From: Planctomycetota bacterium
GTDB lineage: Bacteria; Planctomycetota; Phycisphaerae; Phycisphaerales; SM1A02
Reading direction: 5' to 3'
NCBI GenBank assembly: GCA_016872915.1
Contig: VGYQ01000006.1
Location: 1 to 64,000 of the forward strand
DNA length: 64,000 nt
This document shows positions 1-9,914 of the stretch, piece by piece; within the stretch, counting starts at the first letter, position 1, and every line of letters starts with the position of its first letter. Under the pieces are notes generated by a model that had not been told where the DNA came from, searched no databases, and saw only the letters and a program-made list of their open reading frames with translations. The translations under genes and the position numbers were made by a program.

Positions 1-731
1 AGAGACGCCACCACACGCCTGTTTATTGGCGTGAGATCGAGGACGCCAAGCAGCACCACGCGCTCAAACGCCGCCTTGCCATGCTGCTCCCCATGCGGCG
101 CGGCATGCAGTACCTGATCGTTCCACTGCCATGGCGTGACAAGCGCCACACCGTGCACCTGCGAGAGTTCGCTTGCGACCACATCGCACTGCCGGTGGAA
201 TGCCTGCAGCGCATTCCAGCGGTCCGCCAGAAGCGGCGACACACACGGTAACTGCGCAACTTCCGCAGCCGATCGTCCGGACTGCACCAACTGCTGTGTG
301 ACATTGTCGAGTGCTGAGGCAATTCGACTGAGTATCACAGGACTCTCGGCCATCTCGCCCCGCATCACCTGCGGCATCAGCAGCGCTGCGGCATCGTTCG
401 GCAAACGGCGGAGCGCCTCGTGCATCAGAAGCATCCACTCGACACCACGTAACGGACGGGCGGCCTGAGCCGCAGAAGTGGCCCGCTCAGCAAACGATGC
501 CACCGTGCACCTCGCGGGCGGAATCAGTGGCTGGCCTCGCTCTTGTGCTGCCTCTGAAAGAGAGAGATTCAGCAGACGCCGCGACCGCCCCGTCGCCGTC
601 ACAACGAGCGTGCGCGACAAATCAAAGCCGCCATCAACGCCGCGAGGCGAACTGTCCAAGAGCAGACGCGCGGCCACATGGGCGGGACCATGCTCCTCGC
701 ACCAACCCAGAAATCGGCGTTGAAGTTCCAT
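1..731 (-). CDS. PD-(D/E)XK nuclease / AddB-like helicase-exonuclease subunit, N-terminal part (partial, runs off the left edge)
   Basis: Hand translation of the minus strand from ATG at 731 stays open to base 1: MELQRRFLGWCEEHGPAHVAARLLLDSSPRGVDGGFDLSRTLVVTATGRSRRLLNLSLSEAAQERGQPLIPPARCTVASFAERATS... Not in the ORF track because no stop lies in the window. Family call rests on the N-terminal style only. Confidence 0.55.
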   Translation of the reverse strand, partial: MELQRRFLGWCEEHGPAHVAARLLLDSSPRGVDGGFDLSRTLVVTATGRSRRLLNLSLSEAAQERGQPLIPPARCTVASFAERATSAAQAARPLRGVEWMLLMHEALRRLPNDAAALLMPQVMRGEMAESPVILSRIASALDNVTQQLVQSGRSAAEVAQLPCVSPLLADRWNALQAFHRQCDVVASELSQVHGVALVTPWQWNDQVLHAAPHGEQHGKAAFERVVLLGVLDLTPINRRVVAS

Positions 732-747
732 GCGCCAGAGCGTGATG

Positions 748-2964
748 CTAGGACGGAGCCACGGGCGGCGGAGAGGGGTCGCGTGTCGGCGCCGCGACTT
801 GCTGCGCCGGCTGCACACTGCCGCCCGACACCGTTGGCGGTATCGCTGGCTCCGGATCACTCTCGTAGCGGAAGGACACCGCACGAATGTCCTCGATGCG
901 TTCCAAGAGGATGTCCACCAGTTCCGGATCAAATTGCGTTCCTGCGTTGGCCTTCATCTCAGCAAGCACACGCTCCTCTGGCCACGACTCCTTGTACTTG
1001 CGCTTCGATGAGAGTGCGTCGAATACATCGGCGACTGCCACAATCCGCGCAAAGAGCGGAATTGCTTCGCCCGCCATGCGCGCACCCTCCCCACCCCGCG
1101 CTGCGGCGCCACCCGTCTGGTCGTCGCCCACGGAGACGTCACCCGGGTATCCGCCCCCATCCCAACGTTCGTGATGGTGAAGTGCAACATCGATCGCCGA
1201 CTGATCGAGCGCTGACTCCCGATCACCGAACAGTCGTGCTCCCACAATCGTGTGTGTCTTCATCACCGCATACTCCTCTGAGGTCAGCCGCCCCGGCTTC
1301 TTCAGGATTGCATCGGGAATACCCACTTTGCCAACATCATGGAGCATTGCCACGATGCGGAGGAGATCTCGCTCGCGCTGAATCCGATCCTTGGGCAGCG
1401 CATGACGACGTGCCCACTGCTCGTACAGGATCACCGAGTACCCGGCCACGCGGTTGACATGCGCACCTGTCTCGCTCGGGTCTCGCATCTCCGCCATGCT
1501 GATCATCCGAAGCACGATCGAACGCGTCAGCGCTGCGCGTTCGAGTGCCACCGTCGCGGCCGAGGCGAAGTGCGCAATACTCTCCAGATCGGCTGGCGAG
1601 AAACCCACCCGATGTGTGCCATCTTCATTCAAAGGATTCAGAAGTTGAAGTACACCGATGTTCCGACCGGCCGACGAGCGCAGCGGCACACTCAAGATCG
1701 ACTTCGTGTGGTAGCCCGACTTGTGATCCACTTCCTGATTGAACGCATATGGTTTGTCTGCAGGAATCGCATAGGCATCGTCGATCACCACCGTATGCCC
1801 GCTCCTTGCGGCGTAGCCGGCAATGCTGCGTCCATGCACTGGAATCCGCAGCGACTTCACAATGAGGGACTTGCCCTGCTCGAGTCGCTTGGCAAGTGTG
1901 TCGTTCTGCACAAATGACAGAACCAGATCATCGCCCTCACGAAGCATCACACTCCCCGCGTCACAGCGGGTCAGCACGCGCGCTTCCGCGAGAATTCGCT
2001 CGATCAGGATGTCGATGTCCTGAATTTGATTGAGGCTCTCATCGACCTGCGTGATCGACTTCAGTCGCTCCTGCTGCTTGGACACGTCCCGCACAAGTTG
2101 CAGGTTCTGCCGCACCACCTCCTCACGCTTTTGCAGCGTGTCCGCCATCGAGTTCAGTGCACCGTACAACGCTGCATACTCTGGCGAAGGTGCCGCGGCG
2201 AGACGCTGCTCCACACGACCTTCGCTCACTCCTGCGACGAATGCCCGAACACGCTCAAGAGGTGCAAGGAGCCGATGGAAACCAAGGGAAGCACCTGCAA
2301 ACACCAAGAGTGAAATCAGGGCAGATGCCACAAGCGATACCAGGAGCAACTGATCGACTTCGGCGAGGTACGCCCCGTAGGGAATATCTGCACCAACGAG
2401 CGCGACCACATCCCCGCGGCTCGTGCGGATCGGCGCGAAACCCGTGATCCACTGTCCACCCGGGTCTTCGATGAAGCATGCAAAGGGCCTGCCCGAAATC
2501 ACTCTAGCAGTGGCTATCGGTGCGGAATCTCCGATGCTCGAGCTCACCACAAACGGACGACCTGGTGAGTCCCACGCGGGGCTGCTCCTTGGCTCTCCAT
2601 CGACCGCGAAATCCCACCCGCTCACGGCGCCTGTGCGCGTTGGAACGAGGAGGTAACAGAAGCGCACGGGACTTGCCCCGTCTGCATTCACCTCCACCAC
2701 GGAATGCAGACGCTCCTCGATACGAAGAAACGCGGGGTCACCCACCGCAGCATCACCCGGCGGAATTGATGCGACTTCATCGGGCGATATTCCCGCCGCG
2801 ACAATACCAGCAAGCGCACGCACACGCTCTTCGATGCCCTGCAGGACGACTCGACGGGTGACCGCAGATCCAACGATCGACATGCCAAACGTGGACAGCA
2901 CGACGGCTGCCATGAGCCACAGTTTCACACGCCCACTGAGGGTCAACGCTGCCTCCCTTGGCAC
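748..2964 (-). CDS. HD-GYP domain sensor protein (N-terminal TM/sensor, HAMP-like, GAF, HD-GYP)
   Basis: Translation contains GAF-like segment and HD-GYP hallmarks (VAMLHDVGKVGIPDAILKKPGRLTSEEYAVMKTHTIVGARLF...HHHERWDGGGYP). Start codon uncertain (GTG 2964 or a nearby alternative). Confidence 0.9.
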   Translation of the reverse strand: MPREAALTLSGRVKLWLMAAVVLSTFGMSIVGSAVTRRVVLQGIEERVRALAGIVAAGISPDEVASIPPGDAAVGDPAFLRIEERLHSVVEVNADGASPVRFCYLLVPTRTGAVSGWDFAVDGEPRSSPAWDSPGRPFVVSSSIGDSAPIATARVISGRPFACFIEDPGGQWITGFAPIRTSRGDVVALVGADIPYGAYLAEVDQLLLVSLVASALISLLVFAGASLGFHRLLAPLERVRAFVAGVSEGRVEQRLAAAPSPEYAALYGALNSMADTLQKREEVVRQNLQLVRDVSKQQERLKSITQVDESLNQIQDIDILIERILAEARVLTRCDAGSVMLREGDDLVLSFVQNDTLAKRLEQGKSLIVKSLRIPVHGRSIAGYAARSGHTVVIDDAYAIPADKPYAFNQEVDHKSGYHTKSILSVPLRSSAGRNIGVLQLLNPLNEDGTHRVGFSPADLESIAHFASAATVALERAALTRSIVLRMISMAEMRDPSETGAHVNRVAGYSVILYEQWARRHALPKDRIQRERDLLRIVAMLHDVGKVGIPDAILKKPGRLTSEEYAVMKTHTIVGARLFGDRESALDQSAIDVALHHHERWDGGGYPGDVSVGDDQTGGAAARGGEGARMAGEAIPLFARIVAVADVFDALSSKRKYKESWPEERVLAEMKANAGTQFDPELVDILLERIEDIRAVSFRYESDPEPAIPPTVSGGSVQPAQQVAAPTRDPSPPPVAPS

Positions 2965-2995
2965 GGCTCACGGAACCGAGTGAGCGCGTGAGAAA

Positions 2996-3068
2996 AGCCG
3001 CCGATCGGACTTGAACCGACAACCTCAAGATTACAAATCATGTGCTCTACCAATTGAGCTACGGCGGC
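2996..3068 (-). tRNA. tRNA-Thr (anticodon TGT)
   Basis: Minus-strand cloverleaf GCCGCCG TA GCTC AATTGGTA GAGC A CATGA TTTGTAA TCTTG AGGTT GTCGG TTCAAGT CCGAT CGGCGGC T. The 7-nt anticodon loop gives TGT; one T-T mismatch in the anticodon stem. Confidence 0.93.
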
Positions 3069-3143
3069 AGATGCGGGTGGACAATCCTCCCGCTCCGCTC
3101 GCAGTCTATCAGTGACCACTCACCCTCTTTGCCAGACTCCAAG

Positions 3144-4664
3144 TCATTGGTCGCTGAGACCACCCGCCGTCACGCGCAGAGCACGAAGGACAGGCCCCTC
3201 CTGCTGCGGTCCACTTCCCCCCTCAAGCAGCAGCAGAAGATCACCCTGCCGCACCATGCCGCTTTGCACCAGTGAGGCACAGACTGCCTGGGTTCTTGAA
3301 TGTCCGTTCGAAGCCTTATGTGGCACGAGGAGTCCACGAATACCCCACGCGAGGGACAACTGCCGCACAGTGCTCTCGTTTGGCGTGCATGCGATGATCG
3401 CGCTCAGCGGCCGCCACCTCGCCAATCGCAGAGCCGTACGCCCACCGTCTGTCACTGCCACGATCGCCGCAGGGCGAGTCTCTCGTGCGAGCAAACATGC
3501 GGCACGCGCCATCGCATCCGCATCTCGACCGACCGCAGCGGGATCCGCTTGAAGCGATTCCATTCGATCACTGCGGCCGTGCTCGGCCCTCCGAATGATC
3601 GCACCCATCGCCCTCACCGCCTCCACGGGAAACTTGCCGATCGATGTCTCCCCACTCAGCATCACCGCATCCGCGCCATCGAGGACGGCGTTTGCCACAT
3701 CGCTCGTCTCCGCACGCGTGGGACGTGGACTCGTGGTCATCGACTCGAGCATCTGTGTCGCAACAATGACAGGCTTGCCCATCCTGTTGCAGACCTGCAC
3801 GATTCGCTTCTGGAGCATCGGAACCTCCTCGGGGGGCATCTCGACGCCGAGGTCACCGCGAGCCACCATCACTGCATCGGACGCATCCACGATCCCCTCA
3901 AGCGCCTCGATTGCCTCTTGCTTCTCGATCTTTGCCACGATCGCAACAAAGCGACCGCCGCTCTCCCGTTGAATGCGCCGCCGCAGATCGTGGAGATCCT
4001 CGGCACTTCGCACGAACGAAAGAGCGACCAAGTCAACTCCTGCCGCCAGTCCAAAGGCGAGGTCATTGATGTCCTTCGCGGAGAGTGCGGGCACGGAGAC
4101 ATCCACCCCGGGCAGATGCATGCCAACTCGCGAACGAAGCATGCCGCCATGCTCGACGTGACACAGCACATCATCACCGCGCACCTCTTTCACCCGAAGT
4201 CGAACCTTTCCATCATCGAGAAACAGCATGTTCCCGGTGCGCACATCTCTCGCCAGCGCCTCATACGCGCAGGGCAAGTGCGGTACGCCACCGAATCCCG
4301 GCCCGATACCAATCGATACGTCACTTCCACTGATGAGCATCGCGGCAGCCGCGGGCACTTCACCCAAACGCAACTTCGGGCCGCTCAAATCCTGCAGCAG
4401 TGCAATAGGTCGACCCGTGCGACGCGATGCCTCACGGACTTCGTTGATGATGTGCTGATGGTCCGCATGCGCGCCATGAGAAAAGTTCAGGCGTGCCACA
4501 TTCATACCCTGCTCAATCAACTGCACAATGGTGGATGCATCGCGCGTCGCTGGTCCGAGCGTGCACACGATCTTCGCGCACGTTGGCTGCAGAGGCCGCG
4601 GCGCATCTGCTCGTGCAGGATCTGACAAAGATTCCATGAGCGGCAGGCTAGTCCGATACGGCAA
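3144..4664 (-). CDS. pyk: pyruvate kinase
   Basis: CAKIVCTLGPATRD..., LNFSHGAHADHQ, MVARGDLGVEMPPEEVPMLQKRIV, MLESMTTSPRPTRAETSDVANAVLDGADAVMLSGETSIGKFP. Confidence 0.95.
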   Translation of the reverse strand: MPYRTSLPLMESLSDPARADAPRPLQPTCAKIVCTLGPATRDASTIVQLIEQGMNVARLNFSHGAHADHQHIINEVREASRRTGRPIALLQDLSGPKLRLGEVPAAAAMLISGSDVSIGIGPGFGGVPHLPCAYEALARDVRTGNMLFLDDGKVRLRVKEVRGDDVLCHVEHGGMLRSRVGMHLPGVDVSVPALSAKDINDLAFGLAAGVDLVALSFVRSAEDLHDLRRRIQRESGGRFVAIVAKIEKQEAIEALEGIVDASDAVMVARGDLGVEMPPEEVPMLQKRIVQVCNRMGKPVIVATQMLESMTTSPRPTRAETSDVANAVLDGADAVMLSGETSIGKFPVEAVRAMGAIIRRAEHGRSDRMESLQADPAAVGRDADAMARAACLLARETRPAAIVAVTDGGRTALRLARWRPLSAIIACTPNESTVRQLSLAWGIRGLLVPHKASNGHSRTQAVCASLVQSGMVRQGDLLLLLEGGSGPQQEGPVLRALRVTAGGLSDQ

Positions 4665-4669
4665 ACGCC

Positions 4670-6751
4670 TCAGACAGCACGCCGAAGGCGGCGAATCGCG
4701 ATTTCCAGAATCGACACATCGGCGGGCGACATGCCGGCCAGGCGACCCGCCTGCCCGAGGGTGCGAGGAGAAAACCGCCCGAGCACCTCGCGTGCCTCCG
4801 CCGAGAGTCCAGCCACCGTACGCACGTCGAGTTCTGCAGGAATCGGCAAGTGCTCACCGGCACTCGCACGCCGGAGTTCCGTCCGCTGCCGCGGGAGATA
4901 GCACTCATAGCGAAGATCCGTGATCGCACGGTCCATCACTGCACGCGGTGCAGCAGGAGCACGTTCCACCGTGGCAAGTAATTCCACCAACTCATCCGCA
5001 GTCACTTCGGGCCTGCGCGCCACCTCCGCCAGCCGCTTCCCCTGCCCGAAACGAGGCGGCGCAACAGCGACGGAAAGCCGCTTGCGTACATCGGCGAGCG
5101 CTGCCGCACGCTCATCACTCCACCGGCGGCGCTGCTCACACACCAGCCCCCATGCGACACCCTGCGCTGTCAGACGATCCTCCGCATTGTCTGCACGCAG
5201 CAGCAGTCGATGCTCCGCACGGCTGGTGAACATTCGGTATGGCTCACGCGGCTGTCGGGTGACCAGATCATCCATCAGCACCCCGAGATATGCCTGCGAA
5301 CGCTCGATCCGAACTTCGTCCAAACCGCACACACGTCGAGCGGCATTCAACCCGGCCACCAGTCCCTGCGCACCCGCCTCCTCGTAGCCGCTCGTGCCGT
5401 TGATCTGCCCCGCCAGAAACAGACCGCGAATGCGCTTGGTCTCGCCCGTCGAATCGATCTGATGCGGCCAGACCATGTCGTACTCGACCGCATATCCCCA
5501 CCGCTTCGCCCGTGCACGCTCACAGCCTGGAATGCCACGAATGATCTGCTCCTGCACCTCCGCAGGAAGCGATGTCGAAATGCCATTGCAGTAGATGTCG
5601 TCGGTGGCGAGCGACTCTGGTTCGAGGAAGACATGATGGCTCTCGCGCTGAGCAAAGCGCACCACCTTGTCCTCCAGGCTCGGGCAGTACCGCGGCCCAG
5701 ACTCCGCTTCCATCAAGCCCGCATACATCGGTGCTCGGTGGAGATTGCTGCGGACCACTTCATGAATGACCGCCGTTGTGTGCGTCTCCCGGCACTCCAC
5801 TTGTGGCAGTGCGGGGAAACGCCTTGCGAGCAGCATCTGTGGCGTGCCTGCACTGAACGGCAGCGGTGGCTCATCGCCCCACTGTGCCACCATCGACTGC
5901 CAATCGATCGAATCTCGCGCAAGCCGCGGTGGCGTGCCGGTCTTGAGTCGACCCAGTTCGAAGCCAAGTGCTCGAAGCGCACCTGAGATGCCCACGGCAG
6001 TCCCCTCACCGACGCGTCCACCCTCCACGCTGCGCTCGCCCGTATGCATGAGTGCTCGCATGAACGTGCCCGTCGTCAGAACGACTGCATCGGCATCAAC
6101 TCGAAGCGATCCTCCACCGCAGGCGGAAACGCCCGAGAGTGCCTCGTGCAGGGGGCGCCGCTCGGCACCACGCCCGTAAGGCATGCGGGGAAAAACACCA
6201 TCGCCGCGCTCGCCCTGCCACATGCGATCCACCGCATCGGCATTCCACTCGAGCGCCGCATCATCGACGTGCAGCACACTCGCCCCAGCGCGCAGCATCA
6301 GAGCGCGTACGCCGCCAGACTCTCCATCCGCACACGGCACATCCACCGACTCCACCAATCCCTCGACAACAATGATGGGCACCAAATCGCCCGCGCGAGT
6401 CGAGAGCAGCCGCTGCACTTCGGCCTGATAATGATGACGATCGCACTGGGCACGCGGGCCACGCACCGCCTGTCCCTTTGATGCGTTCAGCACGCGAAAC
6501 AGAATCCCCGTCGCATCCGTCACGCGTCCCATCACGCCGCCGAGCGCATCGATCTCGCGCACCATCTGCCCCTTTGCAAGCCCACCGATCGCAGGATTGC
6601 AACTCATCGCTCCGATGGTCGACGCATCCATGGTGACAAGGAGCACGCGCGCCGGGTCCTTGCACTTCGCCGCAAGTGCGCTCGCTGCAGCCCATGCGGC
6701 TTCCACGCCCGCATGACCGCCGCCCACCACAATCACCGTCGAAACAGCCAT
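4670..6751 (-). CDS. mnmG: tRNA uridine-5-carboxymethylaminomethyl modification enzyme MnmG/GidA
   Basis: MAVSTVIVVGGGHAGVEAAWAAA..., MSCNPAIGGLAKGQMVREIDALGG, GLFLAGQINGTSGYEEAGAQGLVAGLNAA. Start placed at ATG 6751, not the track's 6940. Confidence 0.95.
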   Translation of the reverse strand: MAVSTVIVVGGGHAGVEAAWAAASALAAKCKDPARVLLVTMDASTIGAMSCNPAIGGLAKGQMVREIDALGGVMGRVTDATGILFRVLNASKGQAVRGPRAQCDRHHYQAEVQRLLSTRAGDLVPIIVVEGLVESVDVPCADGESGGVRALMLRAGASVLHVDDAALEWNADAVDRMWQGERGDGVFPRMPYGRGAERRPLHEALSGVSACGGGSLRVDADAVVLTTGTFMRALMHTGERSVEGGRVGEGTAVGISGALRALGFELGRLKTGTPPRLARDSIDWQSMVAQWGDEPPLPFSAGTPQMLLARRFPALPQVECRETHTTAVIHEVVRSNLHRAPMYAGLMEAESGPRYCPSLEDKVVRFAQRESHHVFLEPESLATDDIYCNGISTSLPAEVQEQIIRGIPGCERARAKRWGYAVEYDMVWPHQIDSTGETKRIRGLFLAGQINGTSGYEEAGAQGLVAGLNAARRVCGLDEVRIERSQAYLGVLMDDLVTRQPREPYRMFTSRAEHRLLLRADNAEDRLTAQGVAWGLVCEQRRRWSDERAAALADVRKRLSVAVAPPRFGQGKRLAEVARRPEVTADELVELLATVERAPAAPRAVMDRAITDLRYECYLPRQRTELRRASAGEHLPIPAELDVRTVAGLSAEAREVLGRFSPRTLGQAGRLAGMSPADVSILEIAIRRLRRAV

Positions 6752-6810
6752 CCACGAAGGATAGGGAACAGCGACCGCACACCGAAGCCGCGCCCCTAGG
6801 ATCTGCGCCC

Positions 6811-8286
6811 ATGCACACGTCCATTCGCGTATCCGATGCGCCCCGTTCGCTTCATGTGTTTCCGGTATTCGCTGCGTCCGGGAAGGGCGCGCTGCGCCTG
6901 CCCACGGACCTCCAGGAGCACGAGGGTGTACGCAATTCACTTCGTGTCGGCGCCTTCACAGGCGAGGCAGGCAGCGTGCACGCCGCAGATGATCGGACGC
7001 TGCTGCTCGGACTCGGTGCACGCGATGGGTTCGATCCACAGCGCCTGCGAACAGTGTCTGCAAAGCTCGGCCGTGCGCTTGTCAAGATGCGGGCCAAGGC
7101 CATTTGCCTGCGGCCCGACTGGACAGGTGGCGTGCGTTCCATCGGAGAGTTCGAAGCTGGCAGCGCCGTTGCCGAGGGATTATCGATCGGAACGTGGCGA
7201 TTTGATCGACTCGACGGCAGCGCATCGCGCCGCGAACCGCGACTGCCTCCGCTGCGCATCTGGTCGGCGCAACGCGACTTTCGTGATGGCCTGAACGAGG
7301 GGCTTGTGGTGGCTGCAGGCGTGAACGTTGCTCGCGCAATCGCTGCAACCCCGCCAAACATCGCACACCCGCAGTGGATCGCTGCGGAAGCAGCACGCAT
7401 CGGGCGCGGCGCCCTCCGCGTGCGGCGCATCGACGCCGCGAAAGCGCGGCAACTCGGCATGGGCGGACTCTTGTCCGTGGGACAGGGCTCTACGCGCCCC
7501 CCATGCCTTGTGACACTCGAGTGGAACCCGCCGCGCCGCGCGCGGGGCAACCGCGATACGCATCTGCTGCTCGTCGGCAAGACGATCACCTACGACACGG
7601 GCGGATACTCGCTGAAGGTGAACAATGGCATGAAAGGAATGAAGTACGACAAGTGTGGCGGCGCGGCCGTACTCGGCGTGATGCATGCGGTCGCACAGTT
7701 GCGCCCCGCGGTTCGAGTGACCGCAATCCTTGCGGTCGCCGAAAATATGGTGGCCGGCGATTCGTATCGACCGGACGACATCATCCGCATGCACAACGGC
7801 GTGACCGTGGAGGTCACCAACACCGATGCCGAGGGACGGCTCGTGCTGGCTGATGCACTCAGTTGGGGCTGCAAGACCTTCGACCCAAGTGCGGTCATCG
7901 ATATCGCGACGCTCACGGGCGGCGTGGTCGTGGCCCTCGGACATTTCAGCGCCGGCTACTTCAGCAGCGATGATCGTCTCGCACGGGAAGTGGAACGTGC
8001 CGCCGACAACAGCGCAGAAGCCGTGTGGCGGCTACCGATCTGGCCCGCGCACCGCGAGTACATGCGCAGCCAGCACGCGGATCTCATCAACAGCAATCCC
8101 GCTCGCATGGCGCATCCCATTCAAGGCGCGGCGTTCCTCTCGCACTTCGTGCCGCCTCACGTCCCGTGGGCGCACTTGGATATCGCTGGCGTCGCCGCAC
8201 CTGACACTCCCAGCGATCTCACGGGCAGCGGTCCAACGGGCTGGGGCGTCCGGCTGCTGCTTCGCCTGATCGCAGCCCGGAGTTGA
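6811..8286 (+). CDS. pepA: leucyl aminopeptidase (M17 family)
   Basis: VGKTITYDTGGYSLKVNNGMKGMKYDKCGGAAVLG, NTDAEGRLVLADAL. Start ATG 6811; the longer track ORF overlaps mnmG. Confidence 0.93.
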   Translation: MHTSIRVSDAPRSLHVFPVFAASGKGALRLPTDLQEHEGVRNSLRVGAFTGEAGSVHAADDRTLLLGLGARDGFDPQRLRTVSAKLGRALVKMRAKAICLRPDWTGGVRSIGEFEAGSAVAEGLSIGTWRFDRLDGSASRREPRLPPLRIWSAQRDFRDGLNEGLVVAAGVNVARAIAATPPNIAHPQWIAAEAARIGRGALRVRRIDAAKARQLGMGGLLSVGQGSTRPPCLVTLEWNPPRRARGNRDTHLLLVGKTITYDTGGYSLKVNNGMKGMKYDKCGGAAVLGVMHAVAQLRPAVRVTAILAVAENMVAGDSYRPDDIIRMHNGVTVEVTNTDAEGRLVLADALSWGCKTFDPSAVIDIATLTGGVVVALGHFSAGYFSSDDRLAREVERAADNSAEAVWRLPIWPAHREYMRSQHADLINSNPARMAHPIQGAAFLSHFVPPHVPWAHLDIAGVAAPDTPSDLTGSGPTGWGVRLLLRLIAARS

Positions 8287-8301
8287 ACGCGCAAGGCGCG
8301 C

Positions 8302-8775
8302 TCAGCCCTTCGGATCCTCGCCTTTCTCGATGCGCCCGATCTTCGCAAGTCGCCGAGCGTGACGTCCACCCTCGTAGGCGGACTTCATCCACACGTCGAC
8401 GATCCGCTTGACGAGAGTCTGCCCAAGCAGATCCGCCGAGAGGCACAGCACATTGGCGTCGTTGTGCGTTCGAGACAACTGTGCGCTCAGTTCATCGAGT
8501 GCGAGTGCGGCACGGATGCCATGAACCTTGTTTGCTGCGATCGCCATGCCAATACCTGTTCCGCAAATCAGGATCCCGCGCGCAGCCTTCCCCGACACAA
8601 TCTCCTGCGAGACACGCCATGCGACATCCGGGTAATCCGTGGGCGATCCGGTTGTATCGCTGAGTACCGCGACATCAAAGCCGTCCAACTTCAACTGCTG
8701 CTCGATCGCCACGGCAATAGCGGATCCACGGTGGTCGCTGCCGATTGCGATCACTCCTTTGGGCGACTCGCTCAT
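8302..8775 (-). CDS. rpiB: ribose-5-phosphate isomerase B
   Basis: IAIGSDHRGSAIAVAIEQQL, GILICGTGIGMAIAANKVHGIRAAL. Confidence 0.93.
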   Translation of the reverse strand: MSESPKGVIAIGSDHRGSAIAVAIEQQLKLDGFDVAVLSDTTGSPTDYPDVAWRVSQEIVSGKAARGILICGTGIGMAIAANKVHGIRAALALDELSAQLSRTHNDANVLCLSADLLGQTLVKRIVDVWMKSAYEGGRHARRLAKIGRIEKGEDPKG

Positions 8776-9272
8776 GCGGGCAGCATCTCCGCAAGTCGCC
8801 GGGGGATCAAGTCACGGAACTGCCGTGCGAGTCGGTCATACGACACATGTCCGAGCCCGATCGGGTCTTCGACATCAGCCTGCGGATCGAGCGGGTGGAT
8901 CTTCGCCAACTGTTCGGACTCGCCAGCCACAAGGCCGCGCGCCGCAGCGACATGTCCCGCGGTCATCCCAAACACCAGATCTGCGCCGCGGATCATTTGT
9001 GCGGTCAGTCGCTTGCTCCGCCCCTCGTGTTCCACACCGATGCGGCGGAGGGCATCGATCGCCTCACTTGAGCAGGGACTTCCATCGAATGCCGATGTTC
9101 CTGCAGAGGCTGTGAAGATCTTCACCCGGTTACCCCCGACTCGACCCGCTTCGATCTCTGTACGGGCAATTGCCTCCGCCATGGGTGAGCGGCAGGTGTT
9201 CCCTGTACAGACAAAAAGCACCGTTCTCACGTCGGAGATGCTACAGATCGCCTCGCCAAGGTATCGTGCCAC
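8772..9272 (-). CDS. low-molecular-weight protein-tyrosine/arginine phosphatase family
   Basis: VLFVCTGNTCRSPMAEAIAR P-loop and DPIG C-terminal motif; 4-bp overlap with rpiB. True start may be GTG at 9230 (VRTVLFVCTGN). Confidence 0.9.
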   Translation of the reverse strand: MARYLGEAICSISDVRTVLFVCTGNTCRSPMAEAIARTEIEAGRVGGNRVKIFTASAGTSAFDGSPCSSEAIDALRRIGVEHEGRSKRLTAQMIRGADLVFGMTAGHVAAARGLVAGESEQLAKIHPLDPQADVEDPIGLGHVSYDRLARQFRDLIPRRLAEMLPA

Positions 9273-9914
9273 GTGAAAGGTCCAGACGTGGAATTTGTTT
9301 CATTCGAAGAAGCGTGGCGGTTGCTGAAGCCCATCGGCGTCGAGGTGGCCTCACGAACAGAGCAAGAACTTCGCCTCTCCATTTCCGAAGGGGAGCACAG
9401 TGGCTGCATGGATATCGCTGCCTCGGATCACGCGCATGCGGCGAAGCTTCCCGCCGATATGCCGAGGCTCACGCGTGCGGTTCTCGCCACAAGCATCGAA
9501 GCCATCATTCACAAATTGCATCTCACGCAGGCGAATGTGATTCCGGTCGGGCATTGGCGCGAACTCTTTGAGGCAGTTGCGGAGCCAATGGCGGCAAATG
9601 AAAAGTGGCGCGCGATCGACAGTGCCGCGACAGTGGAGCTGAACACGCGAGATCCGCTGGTGTTCCTGCCTGCTGACTTTCACATTCTCCGTGATCTCAC
9701 GCTTGCCGTGCTGACGGCAGGTTCAGCGCCGCGTCATGGCATCACAATCTGCAGCGGCGGAAGTCCTATGGTGATTGAAGTCATGCCAGCAGGTGAAGTG
9801 ACGATCTACTACGGGAAGTCGGAGCTTGGGCGCGTTGTCAGCGATGTCCTTGCCCATGTGCAAACTGGCATCGGCACCTCGAAGCCGCCGCACAGCGCCG
9901 CACCTCATCGCTAG
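9273..9914 (+). CDS. conserved hypothetical protein
   Basis: 213-aa ORF with coherent composition, filling the space between two well-supported genes. Start GTG 9273 or GTG 9288. Confidence 0.65.
   Translation: MKGPDVEFVSFEEAWRLLKPIGVEVASRTEQELRLSISEGEHSGCMDIAASDHAHAAKLPADMPRLTRAVLATSIEAIIHKLHLTQANVIPVGHWRELFEAVAEPMAANEKWRAIDSAATVELNTRDPLVFLPADFHILRDLTLAVLTAGSAPRHGITICSGGSPMVIEVMPAGEVTIYYGKSELGRVVSDVLAHVQTGIGTSKPPHSAAPHR

Noticed and set aside
3300-4625. 441-aa plus-strand ORF
   Set aside because: Entirely antisense to pyk; composition is His/Arg-rich with no domain resemblance.
6752-6940. N-terminal extension of MnmG in the ORF track
   Set aside because: Overlaps the pepA start region; canonical MnmG begins at MAVSTVIVVGGGHAG (6751).
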